22,466 bases of DNA. Origin: DASZZV01 sp035544835. Lineage in GTDB: Bacteria; Acidobacteriota; Thermoanaerobaculia; Gp7-AA8. Below the pieces are notes generated by a model. It was not told the DNA's origin, searched no databases, and was given only the letters and a program-made list of their open reading frames with translations. The stretch covers positions 1-22,466 of the forward strand of contig DASZZV010000224.1 of assembly GCA_035544835.1 (NCBI GenBank), written 5' to 3'. Positions 4,425-11,795 of the stretch are shown here, in pieces. Made by a program: the position numbers and the translations under genes. Positions within the stretch are counted from its first letter, which is position 1, and every line of letters starts with the position of its first letter.

Positions 4425-5867
4425 CTAATGGTAATGCAAACCAAACCTTCGTCGCATCCAGAGGGGAGAGCTGAAGCCAACCGCGAAAAGCGTCGCAAAT
4501 GGAAGGGAGAAGTAGTTACCTTCGACGATGAAGAAAGCCATGCTGCTGATCATCAGCAGGCTCATGGCCGTTTCACCGATGGCCGGGCGTTGCCTCGTGT
4601 CGGCGAGACCCGGCGTCTTGCCTCCCGACTTCGGCGTGCGATTGAAATAGCCTCCCCTTTCGAAAACACCCTGCACCACGGCCGATGCGTTGGTAACGCA
4701 GAGCCCGATCCCGATCGGCGTGAGACAGAGAAGATCGAGCAGTCGAGGCCGTTTTCTACCGAGAATTTTCTGCGCGGCGATGTAGAAGTAAATCATCGAG
4801 GCCGTGGTGAGCATGAGGAGGATTGTGTCCGCCAGAAGGAAACGCATTCCTCCGAGCCTGTGACGAATCTCCATGGCCGGTACCAGGAGCAACCCCAGCA
4901 TCAGCAGGAGCAGATAAGCTACGTTGTTCAGAAGATGGAGTGACGCTTCGATTTTTTTCGCGCCTGAGATCGGGGCCGACAGAATCGAGGGCAGAAGCTT
5001 TCTCGCAGTCTGAATCGATCCCTTGGCCCACCGATGCTGCTGCCCATGAAAAGCGAGCAGTGTCTCGGGTAGCTCTGAAGGCACCTCGACGTCATCGAGA
5101 AAGACGAACTTCCATCCCGCGAGCTGTGCGCGATACGAGAGGTCCAGATCCTCGGTGAGAGTCGACGCGGACCAGCCGCCGGCCGATTCAATGGCTTCTC
5201 GCCTCCAGATGCCGGCCGTACCGTTGAAGTTGAAAAACCGACCCGAGGCGTGACGGGCCGCCGACTCGATCGCAAAGTGACCGTCGAGAAAAATGGCCTG
5301 CACTCGTGTGAGCAGAGAGTGGTCGCGGTTGATATGGGCCCAACGAGCCTGCACCATGCCGACTCCTTCGTTCGCAAAGTGCGGGATCATTCGCGTCAGG
5401 AGGTCGGGAGGCGCCACGAAGTCGGCGTCGAGGACCAGGAAAAGCTCGGAATCGCTCCTGCGCATCCCATGGGAAAGCGCTCCAGCTTTGAAGCCATCGC
5501 GAGTCTGCCGGCGAATGTGGTCGATCTGAATTCCTTCGCTCTGCAGCTGAGCTGCCCTCTCCGCCACGAGTGCGGTCGTCTCGTCTGTCGAGTCGTCGAG
5601 GAGTTGGAGCCGCAGATTGCCCTGGTAACAAAGAGCAGCGGCGGCCTGGAGTGCGCGAACGGATACCGCCGGCTCGTTATAGAGGGGAAGTTGCACAGTG
5701 ATGGAAGGGAATCGACTCATCGCCGCTGGTGCGGGTACGATGCCCTGCGAGTGCTTCCTCCGCAGATAGACCAGCGAGAGTCGATGCAGCGCGAAGAGCG
5801 TCAGCATGGCGAGCACGGAATAGTAGGCGCTGAGAACGAGGCCGTCGAGGTAAGTCACTGGCGCCAC
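4425..5867 (-). CDS. Processive family-2 glycosyltransferase, membrane-bound (cellulose synthase/CslA-like)
   Basis: This 480-residue inner membrane enzyme has an N-terminal helix (about 7-34), a cytoplasmic GT2 domain and about four to five C-terminal helices (312-331, 343-365, 379-400, 434-465). The D,D,D,QxxRW signature is complete: DDSTDET (91-97), DADF (147-150), TEDLD (238-242) and QQHRW (276-280), with FFNFNGTAGIWR (211-222) as the acceptor-site loop. Such enzymes polymerise a beta-linked polysaccharide from a nucleotide sugar while exporting it; the closest general likeness is to glucomannan/CslA-type synthases, but the sugar cannot be told from sequence. The start is GTG at 5867; a second GTG three codons later is possible. 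It heads a minus-strand unit with the MshEN and DedA genes, and its 5' end overlaps the likely 5' end of the divergent GT87-like gene. Confidence 0.9.
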   Translation of the reverse strand: MAPVTYLDGLVLSAYYSVLAMLTLFALHRLSLVYLRRKHSQGIVPAPAAMSRFPSITVQLPLYNEPAVSVRALQAAAALCYQGNLRLQLLDDSTDETTALVAERAAQLQSEGIQIDHIRRQTRDGFKAGALSHGMRRSDSELFLVLDADFVAPPDLLTRMIPHFANEGVGMVQARWAHINRDHSLLTRVQAIFLDGHFAIESAARHASGRFFNFNGTAGIWRREAIESAGGWSASTLTEDLDLSYRAQLAGWKFVFLDDVEVPSELPETLLAFHGQQHRWAKGSIQTARKLLPSILSAPISGAKKIEASLHLLNNVAYLLLLMLGLLLVPAMEIRHRLGGMRFLLADTILLMLTTASMIYFYIAAQKILGRKRPRLLDLLCLTPIGIGLCVTNASAVVQGVFERGGYFNRTPKSGGKTPGLADTRQRPAIGETAMSLLMISSMAFFIVEGNYFSLPFATLFAVGFSSPLWMRRRFGLHYH

Positions 5868-7151
5868 CGTCGGTCGCTACTCATTCTGCCTGTAGTTTTC
5901 TGCATCTCTGTCCTGCCGCTCAGCCTGCACAAAGGAGGCCCGGGGCTTTTTGTTCCCGTCTACCTGGTCGGATTCTGCCTATGGCTTGCGATGGCGAGAA
6001 GGCTTCCAGTTCTGAGCTCGCCGGTCATTCTTCTCGTAGGCATACTTTGCCGCACTCTTTTTCTTTTCGCCGAACCGGCGCTTTCGACCGACGTCTACCG
6101 CTACCGATGGGATGGCCGGGTCGCGGTTTCAGGAGTAAATCCGTATTCAAGCGCGCCTTCGGATGCGCCCGCTGCGTCGCGGCCAGCGTGGTTCAACAGG
6201 ATCAACCATCCCGAGATCCCGACCATTTATCCGCCGCTTGCCGAGCTTCTCTTTTTCGTCTGGGTGCGTTGCTGGGACGGCCTGGCTCTGTGGCGAATCA
6301 TACTGCTGCTTTTTGATCTGGGGACGGCCGCCCTGATCGCGTCGACCGGGCAGAAGCGGTCCGCCCTGGCCTACGCGCTGTGTCCCTTCGTCATCGTTGA
6401 AGGGTTCTGGAGCGCGCACCTCGAGGTCGCGGTGACCAGCGCGCTGTTGTTCGCCCTGACCTCGTTGCTTCGAAGGCGCGAAGTGCGCTCCGCCATCTCG
6501 CTGGGCATCGCCATTGGCCTGAAGATCACACCGCTGGCCGTGGTTGCCGAGTTAGTGCGAGCGAGTCGGAAGAGAGGGCGATTCGCGATGGCCGTGCTCG
6601 CCTCCGTCTTCCTGCCATTGGCCATCTTCGTCGGGCGCCCGCTCATGCCGGGAGCGGGGAAGTTCGCAGCGAGATGGTCGTTCAATTCACCCCTGTTCAG
6701 CGCTCTGAGGTGGGCCATGCAAAGAGAGGATGTCGCCGGCCACTTGAAACAGTGGTTCACTCTGGTGAAAGATCCACTCCGGCTCGAGTTCGCTGCGTCT
6801 CTAATCTACTCCCATCTCTATGCTGATTTCGTTACGCGACTGATCCTCGGGTTGCTCTGGATCGCCGGCACCGCTTTTCTCGTGTTGCGCGGCCGGCCTG
6901 TCCGGGTTGCCGTGGCCGAAGCATTTACCCTGCTGATCCTTCTCTCGCCGACGATTCACCCGTGGTATCTGCTGCCGCTTCTGCCGCTGGCGTTGCTGGC
7001 GGGAAGGAGCGATCTCGTGCTTCTGGCCGGCCTGTCGCCCGTCTCGTACCTGCTGTATCAGTCGCCATCGTTTCAACCGCTCGTTTTTCTAATCTGCTAC
7101 GGCGTTCCGGTGATGGCGATGGTGTTCAGGCGAGATTTCATGCCGGACTAG
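5784..7151 (+). CDS. GT87-like integral membrane glycosyltransferase (mannosyltransferase-type)
   Basis: The protein has about ten hydrophobic segments, beginning with LLILPVVFCISVLPLSL encoded from 5877. The sequence STDVYRYRWDGRVAVSGVNPYSSAP, with its conserved Asp and NPY, is the family hallmark of GT87/DUF2029 polyprenyl-phosphate-sugar-dependent transferases; HPEIPTIYPPLAELLF and SPTIHPWYLLPLLPL are further family-like loops. The enzyme would use a lipid-linked sugar on the periplasmic face. The start is unresolved: in frame there is no ATG, GTG or TTG between the ATG at 5784 and that at 5991, and 5991 would delete the first membrane helix and most of the second. The 5784 start overlaps the divergent GT2 gene by 84 bases. 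The frame is open still further upstream, but that is antisense to GT2. Proximity to the GT2 gene suggests a shared glycan pathway. Confidence 0.75.
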   Translation: MQREERQHGEHGIVGAENEAVEVSHWRHRRSLLILPVVFCISVLPLSLHKGGPGLFVPVYLVGFCLWLAMARRLPVLSSPVILLVGILCRTLFLFAEPALSTDVYRYRWDGRVAVSGVNPYSSAPSDAPAASRPAWFNRINHPEIPTIYPPLAELLFFVWVRCWDGLALWRIILLLFDLGTAALIASTGQKRSALAYALCPFVIVEGFWSAHLEVAVTSALLFALTSLLRRREVRSAISLGIAIGLKITPLAVVAELVRASRKRGRFAMAVLASVFLPLAIFVGRPLMPGAGKFAARWSFNSPLFSALRWAMQREDVAGHLKQWFTLVKDPLRLEFAASLIYSHLYADFVTRLILGLLWIAGTAFLVLRGRPVRVAVAEAFTLLILLSPTIHPWYLLPLLPLALLAGRSDLVLLAGLSPVSYLLYQSPSFQPLVFLICYGVPVMAMVFRRDFMPD

Positions 7152-7516
7152 TAGGGGCGCGCAGCCGACACTCTCGGCCTTCGTCGCGCCATGATATCGG
7201 CGCCCTCTGGAGTTTGGCCATTCGTGGGCGGCCCGGAGGGCCAGTAAGCTGGTAGCCAGTGGTGAGCGAAGCGAACCACTGGACGCGGGATGATGACGAC
7301 TCTTTTCTTAGAGCCCCGGCAGGGGCGCGAGCGATCGAGAGAGCGCTTCCAAATCGAGGCATCCGGTGGCGGCTTTCGCCCCTACCGGGGCTCGGTGAAA
7401 CTTCAAGCAAATGATCGATCCGTGACGTCTTCCAGTGGCTCGCTTCGCTCACCACTGGCTACCAGCTCTGAGGCCCTCCGGGCCTCACACACCGGGCTCC
7501 ACTCCCGGTGCGCCCC
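7151..7516. repeat. Large nested palindrome filling the intergenic gap
   Basis: Arms 7247-7283 and 7431-7467 are inverted repeats matching at 36 of 37 bases. They extend outward through GGCCCGGAGGGCC (7230-7242) and its complement (7471-7483) to about 54-base arms. Nested inside is a second pair, 7311-7327 and 7377-7393, matching at 16 of 17. The outer rim, TAGGGGCGCGCA near 7152 and GTGCGCCCCTAC near 7508, is also complementary. GAGGCCC-TCC-GGGCCTC (7470-7486) is a separate hairpin. No credible gene lies in this stretch of about 400 bases between the 3' ends of the GT87-like gene and gpsA, so it could act as a two-way transcription barrier. Confidence 0.85.
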
Positions 7517-7554
7517 TACGAACGACTCGCCCATGCCGCGGACGAGCACCGAAA

Positions 7555-8550
7555 TCAAACTTCCGGCTTCAACTCGCGCGACATCAGTCTCTGGATGCAA
7601 CTGCGGGCCGCTTCACCTTCATAGAGAAGACGGTACATCTCGGAGATGATCGGCATCTCGATGCCGTGGCGGTCGGCGAGCTCTTTCGCCGACTTACTGG
7701 TCTTGATCCCTTCCGCGACGAGTCTGCTTTCAGAAAGGATCTCGGACAGACTCTTCCCCTGCCCGAGAAGAACACCCACTTTGCGATTGCGGGACAGAGC
7801 TCCCGTGCAGGTGAGGATCAGGTCACCCATTCCGGCCAACCCGGCGAATGTCTCCATCCGTCCGCCCAGGGCCAGCCCGAGGCGTCGGATTTCGTGGAGG
7901 CCTCGAGTGATCAATGCGGCGGTGGTATTCCAACCAAATCCGACGCCCTCGATCACCCCGGCGGCGATAGCTACGACGTTCTTCAGCGACCCACCCAGCT
8001 CGACTCCAATCACGTCGTCGGAGCGGTAGAGGCGGAAGGACCGGCAGGAGAGAGCCTGCTGTATCTCGACCGCGAATTCGTGATCGGTAGAGGCAATCAC
8101 CGCAGCGCTCGGATCCTCCCGCGATATCTCCAGCGCGAAGGTGGGGCCGGATAGTGACGCGAACTTGCCTAGTCTTCCTTTGAGAACCTCAGCGGCTACT
8201 TCGGACATGCGGAGCAGGGTCTGGTTCTCGATGCCTTTGGTCGCCGAAATGATTCGAACCGATTCCCCGGAATGGATCGAGAGCTCGGTCAGCACTTCGC
8301 GCCAGTGATGACTCGGTGTGACCATGAGGACGGTGTCGCTGAACCGCGCCGCCTCCTCGAGCGAGTTCGTGACCCGAACCAGTGAGGAGAATTGCGCGGC
8401 AGGCAGATACACCGGATTGCTTCGACTCTCGGCGATTGCCTCGGCGACACGCGGGTCGTGCGCCCACAGCATCACTTCGTGATTGCAGCGCGAGCAGACC
8501 TCGGCGAGTGCCGAGCCGAACGAGCCGGCACCGATGATCGAGATCTTCAT
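7555..8550 (-). CDS. gpsA: NAD(P)+-dependent glycerol-3-phosphate dehydrogenase
   Basis: GpsA reduces dihydroxyacetone phosphate to sn-glycerol 3-phosphate for phospholipid synthesis, in the cytoplasm. The 331 residues match the usual length. Visible are the Rossmann loop IIGAGSFGSALA (5-16), SATKGIE with K105, LSGPTFALEI (133-142), the catalytic lysine in GGSLKNVVAIAAG (K190), and NTTAALITRGLHEI (208-221) with the substrate-binding Arg. The ATG is preceded by AGGAAG with a 6-base gap. It begins 10 bases after plsY ends, so the two form a unit: GpsA makes the glycerol 3-phosphate that PlsY acylates. The gene ends next to the large palindrome at 7151-7516. Confidence 0.97.
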   Translation of the reverse strand: MKISIIGAGSFGSALAEVCSRCNHEVMLWAHDPRVAEAIAESRSNPVYLPAAQFSSLVRVTNSLEEAARFSDTVLMVTPSHHWREVLTELSIHSGESVRIISATKGIENQTLLRMSEVAAEVLKGRLGKFASLSGPTFALEISREDPSAAVIASTDHEFAVEIQQALSCRSFRLYRSDDVIGVELGGSLKNVVAIAAGVIEGVGFGWNTTAALITRGLHEIRRLGLALGGRMETFAGLAGMGDLILTCTGALSRNRKVGVLLGQGKSLSEILSESRLVAEGIKTSKSAKELADRHGIEMPIISEMYRLLYEGEAARSCIQRLMSRELKPEV

Positions 8551-8560
8551 GACCTTCTTC

Positions 8561-9196
8561 CTAGCTCGGAAATTTCCGCTCCTTGCCGTGAATCAAACGG
8601 GAGATGTTGTCGTGATGCTTGGAGATGATGGCGATGCTGATGGCGATGGTGAACACGAGCGTCCAGAACGGGGCACCGGTCATGAATCGCATCAGCAGGG
8701 GAATTGAAGCCGCTCCGATGATCGACCCCAGCGAGATGAAGCGAGTGGTTAGGACAACGATGAGGAAGATGATCGCCGCGCCCGCCAGGGCCAGGGGATT
8801 GATGGCCAGAAAGACACCGCAGGCCGTGGCCACTCCCTTGCCGCCTCGGAAGCGAAGCCAGATCGGAAACATGTGACCGACAATCGCGCAGAAGCCAGCC
8901 AGCCCTATCCAGAACGCTACCGGAGCCAGAGTCGGGCCCGCGGGAGGCCAGAAAGGGGAGTGGAGGAGACTCCGCGCGACATGAATGGCCAGCCATCCCT
9001 TGGCCGCATCGAGCAGGAGTGCGACTACGCCGGGCAGCTTGCCGAAATTACGGGCGACGTTGGTGGCGCCGACGTTCCCGCTGCCATGTCTGCGGATATC
9101 GTCTCCGGCGACCAGCTTCACGATCAGAAAGCTGAATGGGATCGAGCCGATCAGATACGCCACGAGCACCAGCAGCGCTGGAAATAGCGACTCCAT
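8561..9196 (-). CDS. plsY: Acyl-phosphate:glycerol-3-phosphate acyltransferase
   Basis: PlsY is an integral inner membrane enzyme that transfers an acyl group from acyl phosphate to glycerol 3-phosphate, giving lysophosphatidic acid. The 211 residues contain its three cytoplasmic motifs: GSGNVGATNVARN (38-50), the phosphate-binding LRFRGGKGVATACG (114-127) and KHHDNISRLI (193-202). Hydrophobic helices lie between them, starting with LLVLVAYLIGSIPFSFLIV. The ATG has only a weak ribosome-binding site (GGCAGGT). It lies 25 bases downstream of the mccB-like gene and 10 bases upstream of gpsA, all on the minus strand, so the lipid pair may be co-transcribed with the sulfur gene or have its own promoter in that 25-base gap or inside mccB. 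Confidence 0.97.
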   Translation of the reverse strand: MESLFPALLVLVAYLIGSIPFSFLIVKLVAGDDIRRHGSGNVGATNVARNFGKLPGVVALLLDAAKGWLAIHVARSLLHSPFWPPAGPTLAPVAFWIGLAGFCAIVGHMFPIWLRFRGGKGVATACGVFLAINPLALAGAAIIFLIVVLTTRFISLGSIIGAASIPLLMRFMTGAPFWTLVFTIAISIAIISKHHDNISRLIHGKERKFPS

Positions 9197-9221
9197 CGAG
9201 ACTCATTGTACCTGCCGACCT

Positions 9222-10361
9222 TCAGACGCCCTCGAAGGCATTCTCGAGATCGGCGATGAGGTCTTCGACTTCTTCGATTCCCACGGAGATTCGAACCAGG
9301 CCGGGAGTGATGCCGAGGCGGGTCCGCACCTCGAGAGGAACCGAGGCATGCGTCATCGTCTCGGGATGCGAGATCAGGGTTTCCACGCCTCCCAGAGACT
9401 CTGCCAGCGAGCACAAACGTACTCGGTTGAGAAAGTTCGCCGCGGCATCTTTCGATCCCAGCTCGAAGGAGATCATCCCCCCGAATCCCTTCATCTGGCG
9501 CCTGGCCAGCTCGTGCTGGGGATGGTCGGGGAGGCCGGGATAGAAGACCTTTTTCACTTTCGGATGATTCCGGAGGTATTGCGCGATGGCCATCCCGTTC
9601 TCGTTGTGACGCTCCATCCGAATCGACAGGGTCTTGATGCCTCGCAGGACGAGCCATGAGTCGAACGGCGACAGAATCGCCCCTACGGCGTTCTGCAGGA
9701 AGCCGATCATCTCTCCGACGGCATCGGGATTCGAGATCACCGCGCCGCCGACGGAGTCAGAGTGACCGTTGAGGTACTTGGTGGTTGAGTGGAGGACGAT
9801 GTCGGCGCCAAGCTCCAGCGGGCGCTGCATGTAAGGTGAGCAGAAGGTGTTGTCGACCACTACCAGGATTTCCCTTCCCTTGACGAGATTGGCGCAGGCG
9901 GCAATGTCGGTCAGCGTCATCATCGGATTCGTCGGCGTCTCCAGATAGAGCATTTTCGTGGTCGGCCGGATAGCCTCGCTGATCGACTCCAGTCGCGAGG
10001 TGTCGACATACGAAAACTCGACGCCGAACTTGCGATACACCTTGTCGAAGAGGCGGAAAGAACCGCCATACATGTTCTCGCCGGCGATTACGTGATCACC
10101 GCTCTTGAGCAGCCGCATGACAACGTCTTCGGCCGACATTCCGGAGGCGAAACAGTGACCGTACTTGCCGCGCTCGAGAGTGGCGAGATTCGCCTCAAGT
10201 GCCGAGCGCGTCGGATTCTTCGTGCGGGCGTATTCGTATCCCTTGTGCTCGCCGAGCTTCGGCTGAACGTAGGTAGAAGTCTGAAAGATCGGAATCGTGA
10301 CGGCGCCCGTGACCGCTTCGGGCTCCTGCCCGGCGTGAATGCAATCGGTGGAGAATCCCAT
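9222..10361 (-). CDS. mccB: Cystathionine gamma-lyase/synthase family PLP enzyme
   Basis: This 379-residue fold-type I PLP enzyme of the Cys/Met metabolism family shows YARTKNPTRSALE (44-56, phosphate and substrate contacts), FASGMSAEDVV (71-81), ENMYGG (95-100, the stacking Tyr), ETPTNPMM (141-148), VVVDNTF (167-173, D170 holding the PLP nitrogen) and HSTTKYLNGHSD (191-202) with the Schiff-base K195. Cystathionine gamma-synthase and gamma-lyase are hard to separate by eye. Its neighbour upstream is a cystathionine beta-synthase of the MccA type, so gamma-lyase activity (cystathionine to cysteine, reverse transsulfuration) is the more likely role. The ATG at 10361 is preceded by AAGAGG. A 192-base gap with a strong hairpin separates it from mccA. 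Confidence 0.88.
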   Translation of the reverse strand: MGFSTDCIHAGQEPEAVTGAVTIPIFQTSTYVQPKLGEHKGYEYARTKNPTRSALEANLATLERGKYGHCFASGMSAEDVVMRLLKSGDHVIAGENMYGGSFRLFDKVYRKFGVEFSYVDTSRLESISEAIRPTTKMLYLETPTNPMMTLTDIAACANLVKGREILVVVDNTFCSPYMQRPLELGADIVLHSTTKYLNGHSDSVGGAVISNPDAVGEMIGFLQNAVGAILSPFDSWLVLRGIKTLSIRMERHNENGMAIAQYLRNHPKVKKVFYPGLPDHPQHELARRQMKGFGGMISFELGSKDAAANFLNRVRLCSLAESLGGVETLISHPETMTHASVPLEVRTRLGITPGLVRISVGIEEVEDLIADLENAFEGV

Positions 10362-10380
10362 GTGTGTATGACCTCTTGAG

Positions 10381-10408
10381 TGCTGAGTGCTGAGTGCTGA
10401 GTGCCGAG
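10381..10408. repeat. Tandem 7-mer TGCTGAG x3 plus TGCCGAG
   Basis: Four head-to-tail units of seven bases, the last with one change, lie immediately upstream of the mccB start and next to the 41-bp inverted repeat. The 7-base period does not fit a coding repeat. It is probably a slippage-prone simple repeat associated with the neighbouring element. Confidence 0.85.
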
Positions 10409-10412
10409 GAAT

Positions 10413-10539
10413 GTGTCATTCCGAGCGTCGAGCGAGGAATCTGGGCGGGGGCCCTTCTACCATAAGCATTACGCACAATCCTGATGCCACGACGGTAAGG
10501 CCCCCACCCAGATCCCTCGCTCGACGCTCGGGATGACAC
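10413..10539. repeat. 41-bp inverted repeat (GTCATYCCGAGCGTCGAGCGAGG type) between mccA and mccB
   Basis: Arms 10413-10453 and 10499-10539 match at 38 of 41 bases when one is inverted, around a 45-base centre. The arm ends GTGTCAT and the body GAGCGTCGAGCGAGG recall a widely dispersed class of GTCATCCCGAG repeats in bacterial genomes. As RNA it would fold into a very stable hairpin within a presumed mccA-mccB transcript. There is no T-run, so a role as RNA-stability or partial-termination element is only a possibility. Confidence 0.88.
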
Positions 10540-10553
10540 CCTTTGATCGCGCC

Positions 10554-11528
10554 TCAGTCCTGCTGATCGTTGTCCATCGCTGTTCCGCCCTTTCTCCATT
10601 TCGAGTAAATCCCTTTCGACAAATATCGCTCTGAGCTGTCGGGAATGATGGTGACCACGCGCTTGCCCGGGCCTAACTTACGCGCGATCTGAAGCGCCGC
10701 GACCACGTTTGCTCCCCCCGATGATCCGCTGAGGATCGACTCTTCTGCAGCGAGGCGGGCCACCATGGCAAAGGCCGGAGGATCGACGACGGTGATGATC
10801 TCAGAGGCAAGGCTCATGTCGAGCACGGGAGGGATGAACGAGGAGCCGATACCTTCGACTTCATGGGGGCCGGCGCAGCCGCCGGTCAGAACGGAGCCCT
10901 GCGGCTCGACGATGACGGCATAGAGATCGGGGTTCTTCTCTTTGAGATAACGGGCCGCTCCTGTAAACGTGCCCCCCGTTCCGGAGCCAGCCACGTAAGC
11001 ATCGACATGGCCATCCATCTGCTCCCAGATCTCGGGGCCGGTCGTTTCGTAGTGGGCATCAGAATTCGCGGGGTTCCGGAATTGCTGCGGCACGTACGCG
11101 CCGGGGATCGTCTTTGCGAGCTCATCGGCCCTGGCGATGGCGGCGAGGATCCCATCAGCTTTCGGAGTCCGTACCACCTCGCCGCCCAGCGCCTTCATGA
11201 GCTCGACCTTTTCTTCCGAGAAACCTTCGGGCACTACCAGAATCACCCGGTAGCCCATCTGCGCGCCGGCCAGGGCCAGGCCGATGCCGGTGTTGCCGGC
11301 GGTCGGCTCGATGACCGTGCCACCTTTTTTCAGGAAGCCGGCCTTCTCCGCGACGCGGATGAGATGGGCGCCGAGGCGGTCCTTCACTGAGCCGCCGGGG
11401 TTGAGGAACTCGAGCTTCACGTAGATTGCGGCGGCGCCCGGCTCAGTGATGCGAGCCAGTTTGACGATCGGCGTATTGCCAACGAGATCGAGGATGGAGT
11501 CGACAGGTTTCAGAAGAGGTCTCGACAA
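10554..11528 (-). CDS. mccA: Cystathionine beta-synthase / cysteine-synthase-like PLP enzyme (MccA type)
   Basis: This 324-residue fold-type II PLP enzyme carries NPGGSVKDRLG (43-53) with the Schiff-base K49, EPTAGNTGIGLALA (74-87), the PLP-phosphate loop GSGTGGTFTG and the C-terminal PDSSERYLSKGIY. The combination EPTAGNTGIG, VPEGFSEEK, EPQGSVLTGG and PDSSxRYxSK matches Bacillus MccA (YrhA), which condenses O-acetylserine or serine with homocysteine, more than plain CysK. With the mccB-like gene downstream it would form the reverse transsulfuration route from homocysteine to cysteine. No CBS regulatory domains are present. The only upstream start is TTG at 11528, without a visible ribosome-binding site; family homology begins around residue 8, so the start cannot be much further in. 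A plain cysteine synthase is the alternative. Confidence 0.85.
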   Translation of the reverse strand: MSRPLLKPVDSILDLVGNTPIVKLARITEPGAAAIYVKLEFLNPGGSVKDRLGAHLIRVAEKAGFLKKGGTVIEPTAGNTGIGLALAGAQMGYRVILVVPEGFSEEKVELMKALGGEVVRTPKADGILAAIARADELAKTIPGAYVPQQFRNPANSDAHYETTGPEIWEQMDGHVDAYVAGSGTGGTFTGAARYLKEKNPDLYAVIVEPQGSVLTGGCAGPHEVEGIGSSFIPPVLDMSLASEIITVVDPPAFAMVARLAAEESILSGSSGGANVVAALQIARKLGPGKRVVTIIPDSSERYLSKGIYSKWRKGGTAMDNDQQD

Positions 11529-11607
11529 AGCGGCTTATTTTAGTGGATTACGATCTCAGTGCAAGGCGGGGAATCGCGACAGTGGTGATTCAGGCGGCGC
11601 AAACCAA

Positions 11608-11728
11608 CCTGTCATCCCGAGCTATGGAATGACGGGCGGGTTGCGTGTCATTAGCAGCCGTAGCGAAGGATCACCGGTGGCGGGATGTGAATTCAGACAT
11701 TCGTAGTCTTGAGATCCCGGATGACAGG
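11608..11728. repeat. GTCATCC-type repeat cluster upstream of citrate synthase
   Basis: CCTGTCATCC at 11608 and GGATGACAGG ending at 11728 are inverted copies of the same end. Between them lie further GTCATT pieces, and 11611-11633 is an imperfect hairpin (GTCATCCC / GGAATGAC). The ends are of the same class as the arms at 10413-10539 but more degraded. The 267-base gap between the divergent mccA and citrate synthase genes holds this cluster and presumably both promoters. TAGAAT (around 11751-11756) is a possible -10 box for citrate synthase, without a clear -35 partner. Confidence 0.55.
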
Positions 11729-11795
11729 GCAGCGATGGCCAGCCGCATCGATAGAATGGTAGAAGACGCTGGAGATTCAGCATCGGAGGTGTGTC

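Noticed and set aside
5250..5783. A 633-codon version of the GT87-like gene starting at 5250
   Set aside because: The first 178 codons are purely antisense to the conserved GT2 catalytic domain and show no family features or membrane segments.
11529..11795. A SAM or T-box riboswitch ahead of mccA
   Set aside because: Neither the S-box core helices nor a T-box motif is recognisable; the gap is filled by GTCATCC-type repeat pieces.
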